NCBI GenBank assembly: GCA_019115705.1
Contig: DXDB01000139.1
Location: 1 to 42,717, forward strand
Direction: 5' to 3'
DNA length: 42,717 nt
From: Candidatus Tetragenococcus pullicola
Lineage (GTDB): Bacteria; Bacillota; Bacilli; Lactobacillales; Enterococcaceae
Shown: one piece after another, positions 9,830 through 18,534 of the stretch
Numbering within the stretch: position 1 is the stretch's first letter
Layout of the letters: every line of letters begins with the position of its first letter
The notes under the pieces: model-generated
Databases searched by the model: none
The model's input: only the letters and a program-made list of their open reading frames with translations
What the model was told of the DNA's origin: nothing
Translations under genes and position numbers: made by a program

Positions 9830-11122
9830 ATGGAAAAAGAAACCATTGAAAACCTTCAAAAAATGCATCCGCATGATTTGTCGGAATTATTTTTAACATG
9901 GGATGAAAAAAAACGACAGTATTGCCTAACCCATTTGCCAAAAGAACAATTGGCTGAGATGTTCAGTTATTTTGAACCAGAAATTGCTCTAGAATTTTTT
10001 CGTGAGTTAGATGATGATCATCAATTTCAAGCACAGTTAATCGACTTAATGGAACCTGATGATGCTAAGGATATCTTGTTTGAAATGGAGAATCAGGAAA
10101 AGCGGACCATTTTAGGCAGGCTAAAATCGCCAGATAAAATTTATCAACTTTTAACTTATGAGGAAGATGAGTCTGGTGCCCATATGACGAATGAATTAAT
10201 TCGTTTGAATCCCGAGATGGATGTAAAAGAAGCTACGAAAAAAGTAATCGATCAGGTCAATGATGTAGAAACAATCAATCGTTTATTTGTGGTCGATCAA
10301 ACAGGTATATTTTTGGGAACAGTGCCGCTAAAAAAATTAATTAAGACCAAATCACCGCAATTGATTGAAGAAATTATGGAAGATTTTCCACATGTGTTAG
10401 ATACAGAACCAATTGAAGAGACGGTTTATAAAATGAGGGAGTATTCGGCTTTTGAAATGCCTGTATGCAATGATTCGCAACTTTTATTGGGAATGATCAT
10501 GATGGATGATGCCTTGGATGCTTATCATGAAGAAGCGACAGAAGACTTTGAAAAGTTAACAGCTTTGCCTGAAACTGAAGAAGAATCTTTTAGTAAAACG
10601 GCTTTGCGACGCTTGCCATGGTTAGTTATTCTATTAGTTTTATCGCTTCCTATCGCTTACATCACTACTTTGTTTGAAGAAGTTTTGGTTGCTGTGGCAG
10701 TTTTAGCTTTCTTCCAACCACTTATTTTAGATGCCTCAGGAGATGTGGCAACACAAACGTTAGCGGTGACTTTAAGAATTCTAAATAAGAATCCTAAAGC
10801 AGCACTTAAAAATGGAAGTAAAGAAGTGATGACCGGCGTTTTAACCGGATTTATCATGGGGGCCGCCTCATTTGTGATTGCCTTTTTCTTAGCCAACGCC
10901 ATGAATTCAGCGCAACCATTAGCTTTAGCCGTTGTTGTTGGTTTGTCGCTATGGATTACAGTTATTATTTCACCTATTTTGGGTGTATTGATCCCACTAG
11001 CGATTGATAAACTAGGTTTTGATCCTGCGGTAGCTTCAGGGCCTTTTATCACGACATTGGCAGACTTGACCAGTTTATTAGTCTTTTTTGGCTTGGCGAC
11101 TACTTTGTTAGGAGGACTGTGA
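9830..11122 (+). CDS. mgtE: MgtE-family magnesium transporter, first of tandem pair
   Basis: Mg2+ channel/transporter of the inner membrane. The 430-aa order is typical: helical MgtE N domain (about 1-130), two CBS domains (about 135-255), a plug helix, then five membrane segments from about residue 265. The last helix has D-P-A-V-A-S-G-P followed by T-T-L-A-D, whose Asp matches the ion-selectivity aspartate of MgtE. The pore-lining motif normally G-N-x-G-x-Q...R reads S-G-D-V-A-T-Q-T-L-A-V-T-L-R here, with Asp for Asn. I chose ATG 9830 over an in-frame TTG at 9827 because GGGAGG (9816-9821) is then 8 nt away. The second mgtE follows after a single base. Confidence 0.92.
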   Translation: MEKETIENLQKMHPHDLSELFLTWDEKKRQYCLTHLPKEQLAEMFSYFEPEIALEFFRELDDDHQFQAQLIDLMEPDDAKDILFEMENQEKRTILGRLKSPDKIYQLLTYEEDESGAHMTNELIRLNPEMDVKEATKKVIDQVNDVETINRLFVVDQTGIFLGTVPLKKLIKTKSPQLIEEIMEDFPHVLDTEPIEETVYKMREYSAFEMPVCNDSQLLLGMIMMDDALDAYHEEATEDFEKLTALPETEEESFSKTALRRLPWLVILLVLSLPIAYITTLFEEVLVAVAVLAFFQPLILDASGDVATQTLAVTLRILNKNPKAALKNGSKEVMTGVLTGFIMGAASFVIAFFLANAMNSAQPLALAVVVGLSLWITVIISPILGVLIPLAIDKLGFDPAVASGPFITTLADLTSLLVFFGLATTLLGGL

Positions 11123-11123
11123 A

Positions 11124-12434
11124 ATGAATCAAAAAGAAGCCACTCTTTTAGCAAAAGGACATCCCTTTGATATTGCTCGCATGATTGAAAGTGCACCGTC
11201 CAAGCGACAATTTGAGTTATTGGATCAGTTACCAATTGACCGTCTGAATGATGTCGTCATTGAATTAAGCGATAATTTTGTTTTAAATTATCTTGATCGT
11301 TTGAATGAACCTAAAAAGAAAGAACTATTAAATGCCTTAGAAATGGATGAAATTAGAAATTTATTGGATGATATTGATGCCAAGGAAGTTCAAAAAATCC
11401 TGGCACTGCTTGATACACCGAAACGTCAAAAGGCAATCCACTTGTTGGCTTATGATGAAGATGTCGCGGGCTCCATTATGAATACTGATTTCATAGCAAT
11501 TCAAGAAACAACCAGTGTGCCAGAAGCCACTGACGCTTTGGTAAAAAATGTGAGTGACAGTGATTTTATTGATCAAATTTTTGTTGTTGATCATACGCAA
11601 AAATATATTGGGTCAATCGAGTTGAAGAATTTGATTTCTGCTCGTAAAGGCGACGCACTTGCTAGCATTATTGAACGCGATCAAACGGTTATTCATGAAT
11701 TGGATACAATTGCTAGTGCTATACAAAAATTAAGAGATTATAATGATACCGTGATGCCTGTGGTAGATGAAGGGCAACATTTGATTGGCATTATCACCGC
11801 CGATGATGTGTTGGATACAATGATCGATGAATACGAAGAAGATGTTGAACAATTTGTAGCAGTTGGTGATTTTGAAGAAGATTCTTCTGCATTTACAAGA
11901 ACCAAACAAAGAATCCCTTGGCTATTAGCTTCTATCGTCTTGAATCTTGTCATTGCTGCTTTTTTATCTTTTTTTCAAGATACAATCGAGCAAATTACAG
12001 CACTTATCTTATTTCAACCTATGATTTTGGGAATGGCTGGAAATATAGGAACGCAGGCGATTTCTGTTACCATTTTGGGCTTACATCAAGAGAAAATAAA
12101 TGAAGCGGATGAGGTTAAAAAACATGTACGAAATGAAGTCATGATTGGCCTTACGAATAGCTTTTTGATTGGCGTCTTTGGATTTATCATTGCTTTTATT
12201 TTCTTATCTGTTGTCACTATGGGCGAGCAAAGTGCTGTTCAATTAGCCGCTGTGGTTGGGCTCTCTTTATTTGGCGGTATGTTTGTTTCAGCGATTTGTG
12301 GTGTCTTTATTCCCATATTTCTTGATAAAATGAAGGTTGATCCGGCTGTTGCCTCAGGTCCAATTATTAGTACGATCAATGACTTATTTGCCTTACTCAT
12401 TTATTTTGCCATTGCAACTAGTTTGTTACTTTAA
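11124..12434 (+). CDS. mgtE: MgtE-family magnesium transporter, second of tandem pair
   Basis: A 436-aa paralogue of the preceding gene with the same order: N domain, two CBS domains (about 130-255), five membrane segments from about 270. The last segment has D-P-A-V-A-S-G-P then S-T-I-N-D, keeping the selectivity Asp. Here the pore motif reads A-G-N-I-G-T-Q-A-I-S-V-T-I-L-G: the G-N is kept but the later Arg is missing, the reverse of the first copy. MgtE works as a dimer, so the one-base spacing and complementary changes suggest a heterodimer (inference). AGGAGG at 11110-11115 is its RBS. It may equally be an independent homodimer. Confidence 0.92.
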   Translation: MNQKEATLLAKGHPFDIARMIESAPSKRQFELLDQLPIDRLNDVVIELSDNFVLNYLDRLNEPKKKELLNALEMDEIRNLLDDIDAKEVQKILALLDTPKRQKAIHLLAYDEDVAGSIMNTDFIAIQETTSVPEATDALVKNVSDSDFIDQIFVVDHTQKYIGSIELKNLISARKGDALASIIERDQTVIHELDTIASAIQKLRDYNDTVMPVVDEGQHLIGIITADDVLDTMIDEYEEDVEQFVAVGDFEEDSSAFTRTKQRIPWLLASIVLNLVIAAFLSFFQDTIEQITALILFQPMILGMAGNIGTQAISVTILGLHQEKINEADEVKKHVRNEVMIGLTNSFLIGVFGFIIAFIFLSVVTMGEQSAVQLAAVVGLSLFGGMFVSAICGVFIPIFLDKMKVDPAVASGPIISTINDLFALLIYFAIATSLLL

Positions 12435-12527
12435 GAGGACGAAAAAACGATTGATCAACATGACTTGCAGACTGGATTGTTAAATCAGAATAGTAAATAT
12501 CTTGAAAAACAGGATTATTTGTTGGCC

Positions 12528-12556
12528 TGATCCACTATAGGATGGATCAATCTTTT
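12528..12556 (+). terminator. Possible terminator after the mgtE pair; remainder of 12435-12767 has no gene
   Basis: TGATCCA (12528-12534) pairs with TGGATCA (12543-12549), followed by ATCTTTT. It is weak (7 bp, short T run) and about 95 nt after the stop. The other bases of this 330-nt gap are AT-rich, with no ORF of useful length and no convincing promoter. Confidence 0.4.
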
Positions 12557-12767
12557 CTAACATCTTTGTATAATTAATTATCAAATGATTGATAAAATGA
12601 TAAAATAGAATTGACGATTGAGTTGTTTACGTACTTGGTAAGGATAAATTAATAAACGGTTCTGACACTTAAAAAGTTGTATTGATTGTTAGAAAATTTC
12701 GCGTATTAAAAGATATAGAACGAGACTTGGGTATGTCAGTAAAATATTTGTGACTGGAGATCATGAC

Positions 12768-13097
12768 ATGGAGGAAAAGAGCTATACTGAAACGGACTGG
12801 CTTTTGTTTAGAAATAAAATTGCAGGCTGGCAAGAAAAGTATATGGAGCGACTCAATCGGGAATATGTAATTCTTTTAACTGGCGATGGGTTGGCATCGG
12901 ATAAGTTTTGGGAGTTAGAAAAACGGATCAGAGAAGATAAAACAGATACTGGCGTAGTCGTCGATATGCGACGTTCCATGCTCATCTTTAATATTAGTAA
13001 TCTATTAAGTACAGGTGTTCTCACGCTTGATGATTTGGATGAATTTAGTGAGGGTCTCAAAGAACGAATGAAATATTTGATTGATAAAGGGCTATAA
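12768..13097 (+). CDS. Hypothetical cytosolic protein, 109 aa
   Basis: I do not recognise a named family. The protein is soluble, charged and mostly helical by composition. It opens with M-E-E-K-S-Y-T-E-T-D-W-L-L-F-R-N-K-I and contains D-L-D-E-F-S-E-G-L-K-E-R near the C-terminus. Similar conserved short proteins of unknown role occur in Firmicutes, sometimes misleadingly labelled multidrug transporter; there is no membrane segment here, so that label would be wrong. I prefer ATG 12768, 9 nt after GGAG at 12755, over an in-frame GTG at 12750. Codon use looks like its neighbours, so it is probably a real gene. Confidence 0.7.
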   Translation: MEEKSYTETDWLLFRNKIAGWQEKYMERLNREYVILLTGDGLASDKFWELEKRIREDKTDTGVVVDMRRSMLIFNISNLLSTGVLTLDDLDEFSEGLKERMKYLIDKGL

Positions 13098-13309
13098 AAT
13101 GAAGAATGAATATTTTTTAATGAACAAGACGTGAAAGGTAGCTATAATTAATTGTAAATATGTTCCTTTTTAGTAAACTTCATCTTTTACCTAGGTTACC
13201 TTATAATTAAGAAGACAATCCAACTATTTTTTTAGTTTTCACTATCATTTTCGACTATTTGAATCTCTTCAAAAAGTAAATAAGTTTTTAGCCAAATCAG
13301 GAGACCATT

Positions 13310-13498
13310 ATGAAAAAGAATAAAAAATATCATATTTTTGCAAAAACTGCTTTGGTAGCTAGTCCTTTTATACTATTATCAAAGCGGCTCTCTAAAAGAC
13401 GAAATAACCGTTATCCAAAAATCGAACTTCCCTTGGATCGACGTCTCCCAAAAGAATTTCTGCCAGAGATTGACACTAAAAATCAGCAGGAGGTGTGA
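13310..13498 (+). CDS. Small basic protein with a hydrophobic segment, upstream of a DUF697 GTPase
   Basis: A 62-aa protein with a good AGGAGA ribosome-binding site (13299-13304). It is very basic at the start (M-K-K-N-K-K), has a short hydrophobic stretch A-L-V-A-S-P-F-I-L-L-S (about 14-24), then K-R-L-S-K-R-R-N-N-R and a proline-rich acidic end. It may be a single-pass or amphipathic membrane peptide. I know no family. It lies 3 nt before the GTPase start and probably shares its transcript; a TATAAT at 13202-13207 is the likeliest -10 box. A functional link to the GTPase is inference from this spacing. Confidence 0.65.
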   Translation: MKKNKKYHIFAKTALVASPFILLSKRLSKRRNNRYPKIELPLDRRLPKEFLPEIDTKNQQEV

Positions 13499-13501
13499 TA
13501 A

Positions 13502-14665
13502 ATGGAGGACTTTGATGTAAATAAAGTAGCTCAAAAAGTCATGGATGCTGTGAAAAAAGAGTACACCGAACTAAAAACATTGAACGTGATGATTTTGGGA
13601 AAGACTGGTGTCGGTAAAAGTACGTTGATTAATAACATGTTCAATCAAAAGATGACAGAAACTGGCATCGGAAAGCCTGTGACAAAAGAAATTCGTAAAA
13701 TTATTAAACCAGATTTTCCTTTGGCTATTTACGATACGCCAGGTTTTGAACTTGGTGGTGAAAATGCAAAATCGGTACTTCTAAATGACATCACAGAAGA
13801 AATTAACCGGGGAATCAAAAGTGGCGATGTTAGTCAAGCCATTCATTGTATTTGGTATTGTGTCAGCACGACTTCTCATCGTTTTGAACAAGCGGAAACA
13901 GACTTCTTAAAAGACTTATTAGACAAAACCAAAAATTACGAAGTTCCTGTAATCATTGTTTTGACTCAATCTTATGCAAAAAAGGATACCCAAGCTTTAA
14001 AGAAAGCCATAGAAAAAGAAAATCTTAACATTGTGAGTATTGTTCCCGTTTTAGCAGAAGATTTTGAAATCAATGACGAATATACGGTCAAAGCGTATGG
14101 TCTTTTACAATTGTCGGAAATTATGAATAGTGTCATCCCTAAGACGGTGCAAAAAGCCTTTGCTGCCGTACAAAAGGTAAATTTAAATTTGAAAAAAAGA
14201 CAAGCACAAGCTGTGGTCGCAACTTCAGCTATGACAGCGGCTGCTATAGGATCTGTTCCTATTCCATTTTCAGATGCTACGGTATTAGTTCCTGAACAAA
14301 TTGCCATGTTAAGTGGCATTACCGCGGTTTTTGGGCTGCCTATTGAAAAAGGGACCATTTCAGCTGTGATTTCAGCAACGATCGGCACAACTGGGACAAC
14401 TGTATTAGGTAGATCAATTGTTGCCAATGTCATTAAACTGATTCCTGGTGTTGGAAGTGTGATGGGAGGAGCTATTTCGGCGACAACTGCAGCAGCATTA
14501 ACCGCTGCTTTAGGAGAAACGTATCTATTAATTATGACAAGAGTTTATCTTGGTGAAATGAGCCTAGCAGATATAAAAACCTCAAAAGGAAAAAGAGAAA
14601 TGCGCCATCTTTTCAAAAAACGGTTAAAAATTAAACGAAATAAAAAAGGAAAACCCACTGACTAA
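13502..14665 (+). CDS. GTPase with C-terminal DUF697 domain
   Basis: A 387-aa protein with an Era/YcjX-like GTPase domain followed by DUF697. Walker A is G-K-T-G-V-G-K-S at residues 33-40; the G3 motif D-T-P-G is at 78-81. The usual N-K-x-D is replaced by L-T-Q-S after V-I-I-V, as in other members of this branch, so base specificity is uncertain. From about residue 235 the DUF697 region has alternating Ala/Gly-rich hydrophobic helices (A-T-S-A-M-T-A-A-A-I-G-S-V-P-I-P-F-S-D), suggesting membrane association. The extreme C-terminus is strongly basic. The gene is 3 nt after a 62-aa gene. The function of the family is not established; GTP-dependent membrane or stress roles are guesses. Confidence 0.88.
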   Translation: MEDFDVNKVAQKVMDAVKKEYTELKTLNVMILGKTGVGKSTLINNMFNQKMTETGIGKPVTKEIRKIIKPDFPLAIYDTPGFELGGENAKSVLLNDITEEINRGIKSGDVSQAIHCIWYCVSTTSHRFEQAETDFLKDLLDKTKNYEVPVIIVLTQSYAKKDTQALKKAIEKENLNIVSIVPVLAEDFEINDEYTVKAYGLLQLSEIMNSVIPKTVQKAFAAVQKVNLNLKKRQAQAVVATSAMTAAAIGSVPIPFSDATVLVPEQIAMLSGITAVFGLPIEKGTISAVISATIGTTGTTVLGRSIVANVIKLIPGVGSVMGGAISATTAAALTAALGETYLLIMTRVYLGEMSLADIKTSKGKREMRHLFKKRLKIKRNKKGKPTD

Positions 14666-14700
14666 CTCTATGTTTGAAACGGGTAAAAAAGGAGCCGCTC

Positions 14701-15201
14701 ATGAAAAATATTTCATTAAATGTGTATAGTGATGACCAAGATTCAGCTATCTTTTTGATTCAGTCTTTCTGGAAAGAACACAATGGAAATGAGATTTCAA
14801 TAGATGATGCCAAAGAAGATTTGCAAGAGTGGACGAGTCAGAACCATCGCTTTTATTTTATCTTGGAAAGTAAACAAGCAGTGGGCTTTGTTCACCTTGC
14901 CAGCAGAGGGGGTTCTATTGACTGGGTAGAAGACCTTTTTGTTTTGCCACCTTATCAAGGGCAGGGCATTGGAAGCTATGCGTTAAAATTAGTGGAAGAG
15001 CTGGTTAGGACCTATTCAGAATCACTTTACATCGAAGTGGCAGCAAGAAACAATAAGGCCTTGCGACTTTATGAAAAAGTAGGTTTTGATTGCTTAAATA
15101 CGCTGACTTTGAGAAAAGATTTTGATACAAGCCATCTGGAAACTATTGGTACCCAAAAAGTGATGGATGCTAGCTTTGATATTAGACGAATGAAACAATA
15201 A
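14701..15201 (+). CDS. GNAT family N-acetyltransferase
   Basis: Acetyl-CoA-dependent acetyltransferase of 166 aa, substrate unknown. The acetyl-CoA binding motif is L-P-P-Y-Q-G-Q-G-I-G-S-Y-A-L-K (about 84-98), preceded by the beta strand I-D-W-V-E-D-L-F-V. The family's later N-x-x-A-x-x-L-Y-E-K-x-G-F is present as N-N-K-A-L-R-L-Y-E-K-V-G-F. I place the start at ATG 14701, after AAAGGAG at 14688-14694; an in-frame TTG at 14674 lacks an RBS. It begins 35 nt after the GTPase stop, so read-through from that operon is likely. Confidence 0.85.
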   Translation: MKNISLNVYSDDQDSAIFLIQSFWKEHNGNEISIDDAKEDLQEWTSQNHRFYFILESKQAVGFVHLASRGGSIDWVEDLFVLPPYQGQGIGSYALKLVEELVRTYSESLYIEVAARNNKALRLYEKVGFDCLNTLTLRKDFDTSHLETIGTQKVMDASFDIRRMKQ

Positions 15202-15237
15202 AGAGATACTTAAAAAACGACAGTTATCGTTGTTTTC

Positions 15238-15246
15238 TGTTATAAT
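15238..15246 (+). promoter_or_regulatory. Predicted extended -10 promoter of the 43-aa gene and downstream genes
   Basis: TGTTATAAT is a perfect TATAAT with a TG extension. The -35 region at 15218-15223 (CGACAG) is weak. The start would be near 15253, 39 nt before the small gene at 15292. Confidence 0.6.
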
Positions 15247-15291
15247 ACGTGAGTCTACCAATAAGTAAATTTGTTGGATTGAGGTGATAAA

Positions 15292-15423
15292 ATGAATTCC
15301 AAAGAAAAAATGTTAGATTTGATTAAAAAGAAACAACAAGGTGGGGGCCGTTCGAAAACGATGAGTGCCCCTAAAAATGATCGAAAAAATATGCGCAAAG
15401 GTCCTAAGATTTACAATAAATAA
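15292..15423 (+). CDS. Small basic conserved-looking protein, 43 aa
   Basis: ATG at 15292 follows GAGGTGATAA, a strong RBS (GAGGTG, 15281-15286), and the frame closes with TAA at 15421. The peptide is Lys/Arg-rich: M-N-S-K-E-K-M-L-D-L-I-K-K-K-Q-Q-G-G-G-R, then S-K-T-M-S-A-P-K-N-D-R-K and R-K-G-P-K-I-Y-N-K. A short helix plus a basic glycine/proline tail suggests RNA, ribosome or nucleic-acid binding; that is inference. It has its own strong extended -10 promoter and is followed 23 nt later by a DUF1801-like gene. Similar tiny proteins occur in Lactobacillales as hypotheticals, as far as I recall. Confidence 0.65.
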   Translation: MNSKEKMLDLIKKKQQGGGRSKTMSAPKNDRKNMRKGPKIYNK

Positions 15424-15446
15424 TTACAGAAGCGAGAAGAGACGTC

Positions 15447-15776
15447 ATGTTTGATGAAATTTGTAATCTAATCAGTTCTGAAGTTGATGAAGTTCCTAAA
15501 GAGTATTCTGTAGGTAAATTCCACGGGCTTGGCTGGCTCTTTATAGGGAATATAGAAGATAGTTCACCTCTTATTGCCATCAAAGAATATGAAAAAACGG
15601 TCAATGTGTATTTTTTTCTATTTGAAGATGGCAGGTCAGTGATTGAGGACTATCAAGAGGTCTTCAAAAAGAGTAATCTTGGGAAAAGTTGTATTCGTTT
15701 GAGGAGTTTGACTGACGAAAAAAGACTGGCTTTGAGAAAACTTGCCAAACAGGCTAGCATGAGAGCAAATAGTTAA
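15447..15776 (+). CDS. DUF1801-like protein, 109 aa
   Basis: A small soluble protein most like the DUF1801 (YdhG-type) family. Typical parts are a W-L-F-I-G-N-I stretch, an A-I-K-E-Y-E-K-T-V-N-V-Y-F-F strand where the family has a K-N-H-V-x-x-Y/L-Y-F-like segment, and the end F-K-K-S-N-L-G-K-S-C-I-R-L-R-S-L, which matches the family's G-K-S-x-I-R motif. The following A-L-R-K-L-A-K-Q-A helix also fits. Members are folded iron-chaperone-like (frataxin-like) or of unknown role, so no function is assigned. It sits between the 43-aa gene and a HAD phosphatase (15 nt apart) on one likely transcript. There is no strong RBS beyond GAGAAGAGACG. Confidence 0.6.
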   Translation: MFDEICNLISSEVDEVPKEYSVGKFHGLGWLFIGNIEDSSPLIAIKEYEKTVNVYFFLFEDGRSVIEDYQEVFKKSNLGKSCIRLRSLTDEKRLALRKLAKQASMRANS

Positions 15777-15791
15777 AAAAGAGGTGAATCG

Positions 15792-16598
15792 ATGAAAAAT
15801 ATAAAATTGATTGCGACGGATATGGACCATACCTTATTGACTGATGAAGGAAACTTACCCCCACATTTCTTTGAACTTTTGGACCGAGTGAAAAAAGAAG
15901 GCATTTATTTTGCTCTAGCAAGTGGTCGTCCTTTAGCAACTCTAGAAGCGATGTTTCCGGAGCATTTGAATGAGTTTATTTTTATTTGTGATAACGGCGG
16001 ATTGATCAAGTATCAAGGGGAAACGTTGTATAAAAGTTTGATTACAACCGATGATTATCACCAGTTGATACGGTATATGAAGTCAATTGCTACCATTCCG
16101 GTTTTATGTGGCATTGAAGGAACGTTTATTGAAAAAAATGCTCAAAAATACGAAGATTTCTTCCGGAAATTTTATAAAAAATTGAAATTTGTCGACAACT
16201 TGGAAGAACTTGAAGAACCTGCCGATAAAGTTACGGCCTACTTGCCAAATGAAAATAGTCGAGAAGTTTATAATCAGTATTTTTATCCTGAATTTGATGC
16301 AGATTTTTCTGTAGCTGTTAGTGATTCCATGTGGATTGATCTAATGAATAAAGAAGTTGATAAAGGCGCAGCAATCCACCAAATTAGCCAGTATTTAAAC
16401 ATTTCCACCCAAGATATGATGGCTTTTGGAGATGGAGACAACGATATTCAATTACTAGACGCTGTGGGGGTTGGTGTCGCTGTTAAAAATGCCACGGACG
16501 GTGTGAAAGAACACGCCGATTCTATCACCGCTTCTAATAATGAGTATGGCGTTTCTCAAAAAATAGAAGAACTGCTATCTAACAGAGCTAGCAACTAA
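15792..16598 (+). CDS. Cof-type HAD-superfamily sugar/nucleotide phosphatase
   Basis: A 268-aa Cof/YidA-type (class IIB) haloacid dehalogenase phosphatase. Motif I is D10-M-D12-H-T-L-L, motif II is the S-G-R after A-L-A, and motif IV is G-D-G-D-N-D at about residues 215-220. These hydrolyse phosphosugars, FMN or pyridoxal phosphate depending on the member; the substrate here cannot be read from sequence. RBS GAGGTGA precedes the ATG. It is the last gene of the 15292-16598 unit, which ends at the hairpin at 16604. Confidence 0.9.
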   Translation: MKNIKLIATDMDHTLLTDEGNLPPHFFELLDRVKKEGIYFALASGRPLATLEAMFPEHLNEFIFICDNGGLIKYQGETLYKSLITTDDYHQLIRYMKSIATIPVLCGIEGTFIEKNAQKYEDFFRKFYKKLKFVDNLEELEEPADKVTAYLPNENSREVYNQYFYPEFDADFSVAVSDSMWIDLMNKEVDKGAAIHQISQYLNISTQDMMAFGDGDNDIQLLDAVGVGVAVKNATDGVKEHADSITASNNEYGVSQKIEELLSNRASN

Positions 16599-16603
16599 TT
16601 TGC

Positions 16604-16636
16604 AAAAGAGCATTTCTTTGAGAAGCGCTCTTTTTT
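16604..16636 (+). terminator. Intrinsic terminator after the Cof-type phosphatase
   Basis: AAAAGAGC (16604-16611) pairs with GCTCTTTT (16627-16634); inside, TTTCT-TTG-AGAA extends the stem. It ends in a six-T run. Confidence 0.85.
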
Positions 16637-16764
16637 CGTGTATAACCAAGAATGAACAAACCAATTCGAATTTATTTCGTCATAAAATTATGAAAAAAAG
16701 AGTTGTATATTTATTGTTTTTCTGGTTGAATAGAAAATGAGTTTTGACGTAAGGAGTCGGATAA

Positions 16765-18282
16765 ATGGCAAATAAAATTGGGTTTGATCCTCAAAAATAT
16801 ATTGAGGAGCAATCAAAGTATATTTTAGAGCGTGTCAATCATTATGAGAAGTTGTATTTAGAATTTGGTGGGAAATTGATTGGGGATATGCATGCCAAAC
16901 GGGTGTTACCAGGCTTTGACCAAGATGCCAAAATCAAATTATTGCATAAACTAAAAGATAAAACTGAAATCATCATTTGTGTTTATGCAGGAGATATTGA
17001 GCGCAATAAGATAAGAGGCGATTATGGAATTACTTATGATGTCGATATCATGCGCTTAATCGATGAACTAAGTGACTATGAATTAGCGGTCAATAGCGTT
17101 GTGATCACTCGTTATAACGAACAGCCGTCTACCAAAGTTTTTATTCATCAATTAGAACAGCGCAATATCAAAGTCTATACGCACCACGAAATCGAGGGCT
17201 ATCCAATCAATGTGGATAAAATTGTCAGTGATGAAGGATTTGGGAAAAATGAATTTATTCCCACTTCAAAACCGATTGTTGTTGTAACAGGTCCTGGCGC
17301 TGGTAGTGGCAAGCTAGCTACTTGTTTGAATCAACTTTATCATGAAAGCCGTCAAGGAACGATAGGTGGCTATTCTAAATTTGAAACTTTTCCAGTCTGG
17401 AATCTTCCTTTAAAACATCCGATAAACATTGCTTATGAAGCTGCAACCGTTGATTTGGAAGATGTCAATATGATTGATTCGTTTCATTTTGATTACTATC
17501 ATGAAGTTGCTGTCAATTATAATCGTGACTTAGAATCTTTTCCAATTATTAAACGCACCATCGAGCGAATCACTGGAAAAGAATCCGAATTTCATTCACC
17601 GACTGATATGGGCGTAAACCGTGTGGCTGCGGGAATTATTGATGAAGAAGTTGTCAAACAAGCAGCCAATCAAGAAATTATTCGTCGTTATTTTGAAACA
17701 GCCTATAATTACAAAAAAGGGTTAACTGATTTGAAAACCTTGCAGCGGATACAATTGATTATGGAAGAAAATGAATTACAAGAAGAAGACAGAGCTTGTG
17801 TAAAATCCGCGCGCCAGTATGCGGAAAAATTAAAAGCAGTGGATGACTGGGATCAAGAATTCATGCCTTCTGTGATGGCTTTAGAACTGTCAGAAGAGGA
17901 ATTTGTGACTGGTCGCGCCTCAAAATTGATGGATGCTAGTGCAGCAGCTATTTTAAATGCAATCAAACGATTAGCTAATATTGGCGATGATATTTTATTA
18001 CTTTCTCCTAACATCCTTGAGCCAATTCAGCGTTTAAAAACAAATGAATTATCAGGTCGGGTACCAACTTTGAATACTTCAGAAATTTTAATTGCTCTAT
18101 CAATAAGTGCCGTTACAAATCCCGTGGCTCAATTAGCTTACGAGAAATTAAATGATTTAAGAGATAAACAGGCACATTCGACGGTGATTTTAAATAAGAC
18201 AGACGAACAAATGCTTAGAAACTTAGGGATTTCATTTACTTGTGATCCAGTTTATTCGTCAAAAAATTTATTTTACGTGTAA
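16765..18282 (+). CDS. DUF1846 / UPF0371 family protein
   Basis: A 505-aa member of the DUF1846 (UPF0371) family, common in streptococci, enterococci and clostridia. The opening I-G-F-D-P[15 protein letters not shown] is diagnostic. A glycine-rich P-loop-like stretch, [11 protein letters not shown], lies near residues 172-183. That points to phosphate or nucleotide binding, but no activity is established for the family to my knowledge. It begins at an ATG after AAGGAG and is a monocistronic unit: terminators lie on both sides (16604 and 18295). Confidence 0.95.
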   Translation: MANKIGFDPQKYIEEQSKYILERVNHYEKLYLEFGGKLIGDMHAKRVLPGFDQDAKIKLLHKLKDKTEIIICVYAGDIERNKIRGDYGITYDVDIMRLIDELSDYELAVNSVVITRYNEQPSTKVFIHQLEQRNIKVYTHHEIEGYPINVDKIVSDEGFGKNEFIPTSKPIVVVTGPGAGSGKLATCLNQLYHESRQGTIGGYSKFETFPVWNLPLKHPINIAYEAATVDLEDVNMIDSFHFDYYHEVAVNYNRDLESFPIIKRTIERITGKESEFHSPTDMGVNRVAAGIIDEEVVKQAANQEIIRRYFETAYNYKKGLTDLKTLQRIQLIMEENELQEEDRACVKSARQYAEKLKAVDDWDQEFMPSVMALELSEEEFVTGRASKLMDASAAAILNAIKRLANIGDDILLLSPNILEPIQRLKTNELSGRVPTLNTSEILIALSISAVTNPVAQLAYEKLNDLRDKQAHSTVILNKTDEQMLRNLGISFTCDPVYSSKNLFYV

Positions 18283-18294
18283 TCCGATTCTTTT

Positions 18295-18330
18295 AAAGAC
18301 TTCTTGAAGGATATTCAAGAGGTCTTTTTT
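18295..18330 (+). terminator. Intrinsic terminator after the DUF1846 gene
   Basis: AAAGACTTCTTGAA (18295-18308) pairs with TTCAAGAGGTCTTT (18314-18327) with one internal mismatch and a 5-nt loop, then T6. Confidence 0.88.
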
Positions 18331-18468
18331 AATGTGGTGAAAGAATCTCTCCTAAGTAATTTACAATTTTTTATTGGCGTTAGCAAGAGTATTGAATGCT
18401 GGTATTTCCTAAAAATGAAATTTGAAAAACAACATCATAGCTATGAACTAAATTTTGAAACAGTCTAT

Positions 18469-18497
18469 TTGAAAAAAATTGTCGCCTTATTTATACT
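18469..18497 (+). promoter_or_regulatory. Predicted sigma-A promoter of the NAD(P)-binding protein gene
   Basis: TTGAAA at 18469-18474 and TATACT at 18492-18497 with a 17-nt spacer. Transcription would start near 18504, 31 nt before the ATG at 18535. This shows that the open frame extending upstream to 18304 is not coding. Confidence 0.65.
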
Positions 18498-18534
18498 AGA
18501 TAGTAGAGGGAAAATAATGAGAGGAGAAAATATC

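Noticed and set aside
10657-11235. Long reverse-strand open frame (192 codons) across the mgtE junction
   Set aside because: It is antisense to two clear MgtE genes, has no RBS and reads as low-complexity mirror of membrane helices.
13972-14433. Reverse-strand 153-codon frame
   Set aside because: Antisense to the Ala-rich DUF697 part of the GTPase; composition is a shadow of that sequence.
18304-18534. Upstream extension of the NAD(P)-binding protein frame by 77 codons
   Set aside because: It overlaps the terminator at 18295-18330 and the promoter at 18469-18497; the Rossmann start M-K-V-T-V-I-G-A-N-G at 18535 with GAGGAG before it is the natural N-terminus.
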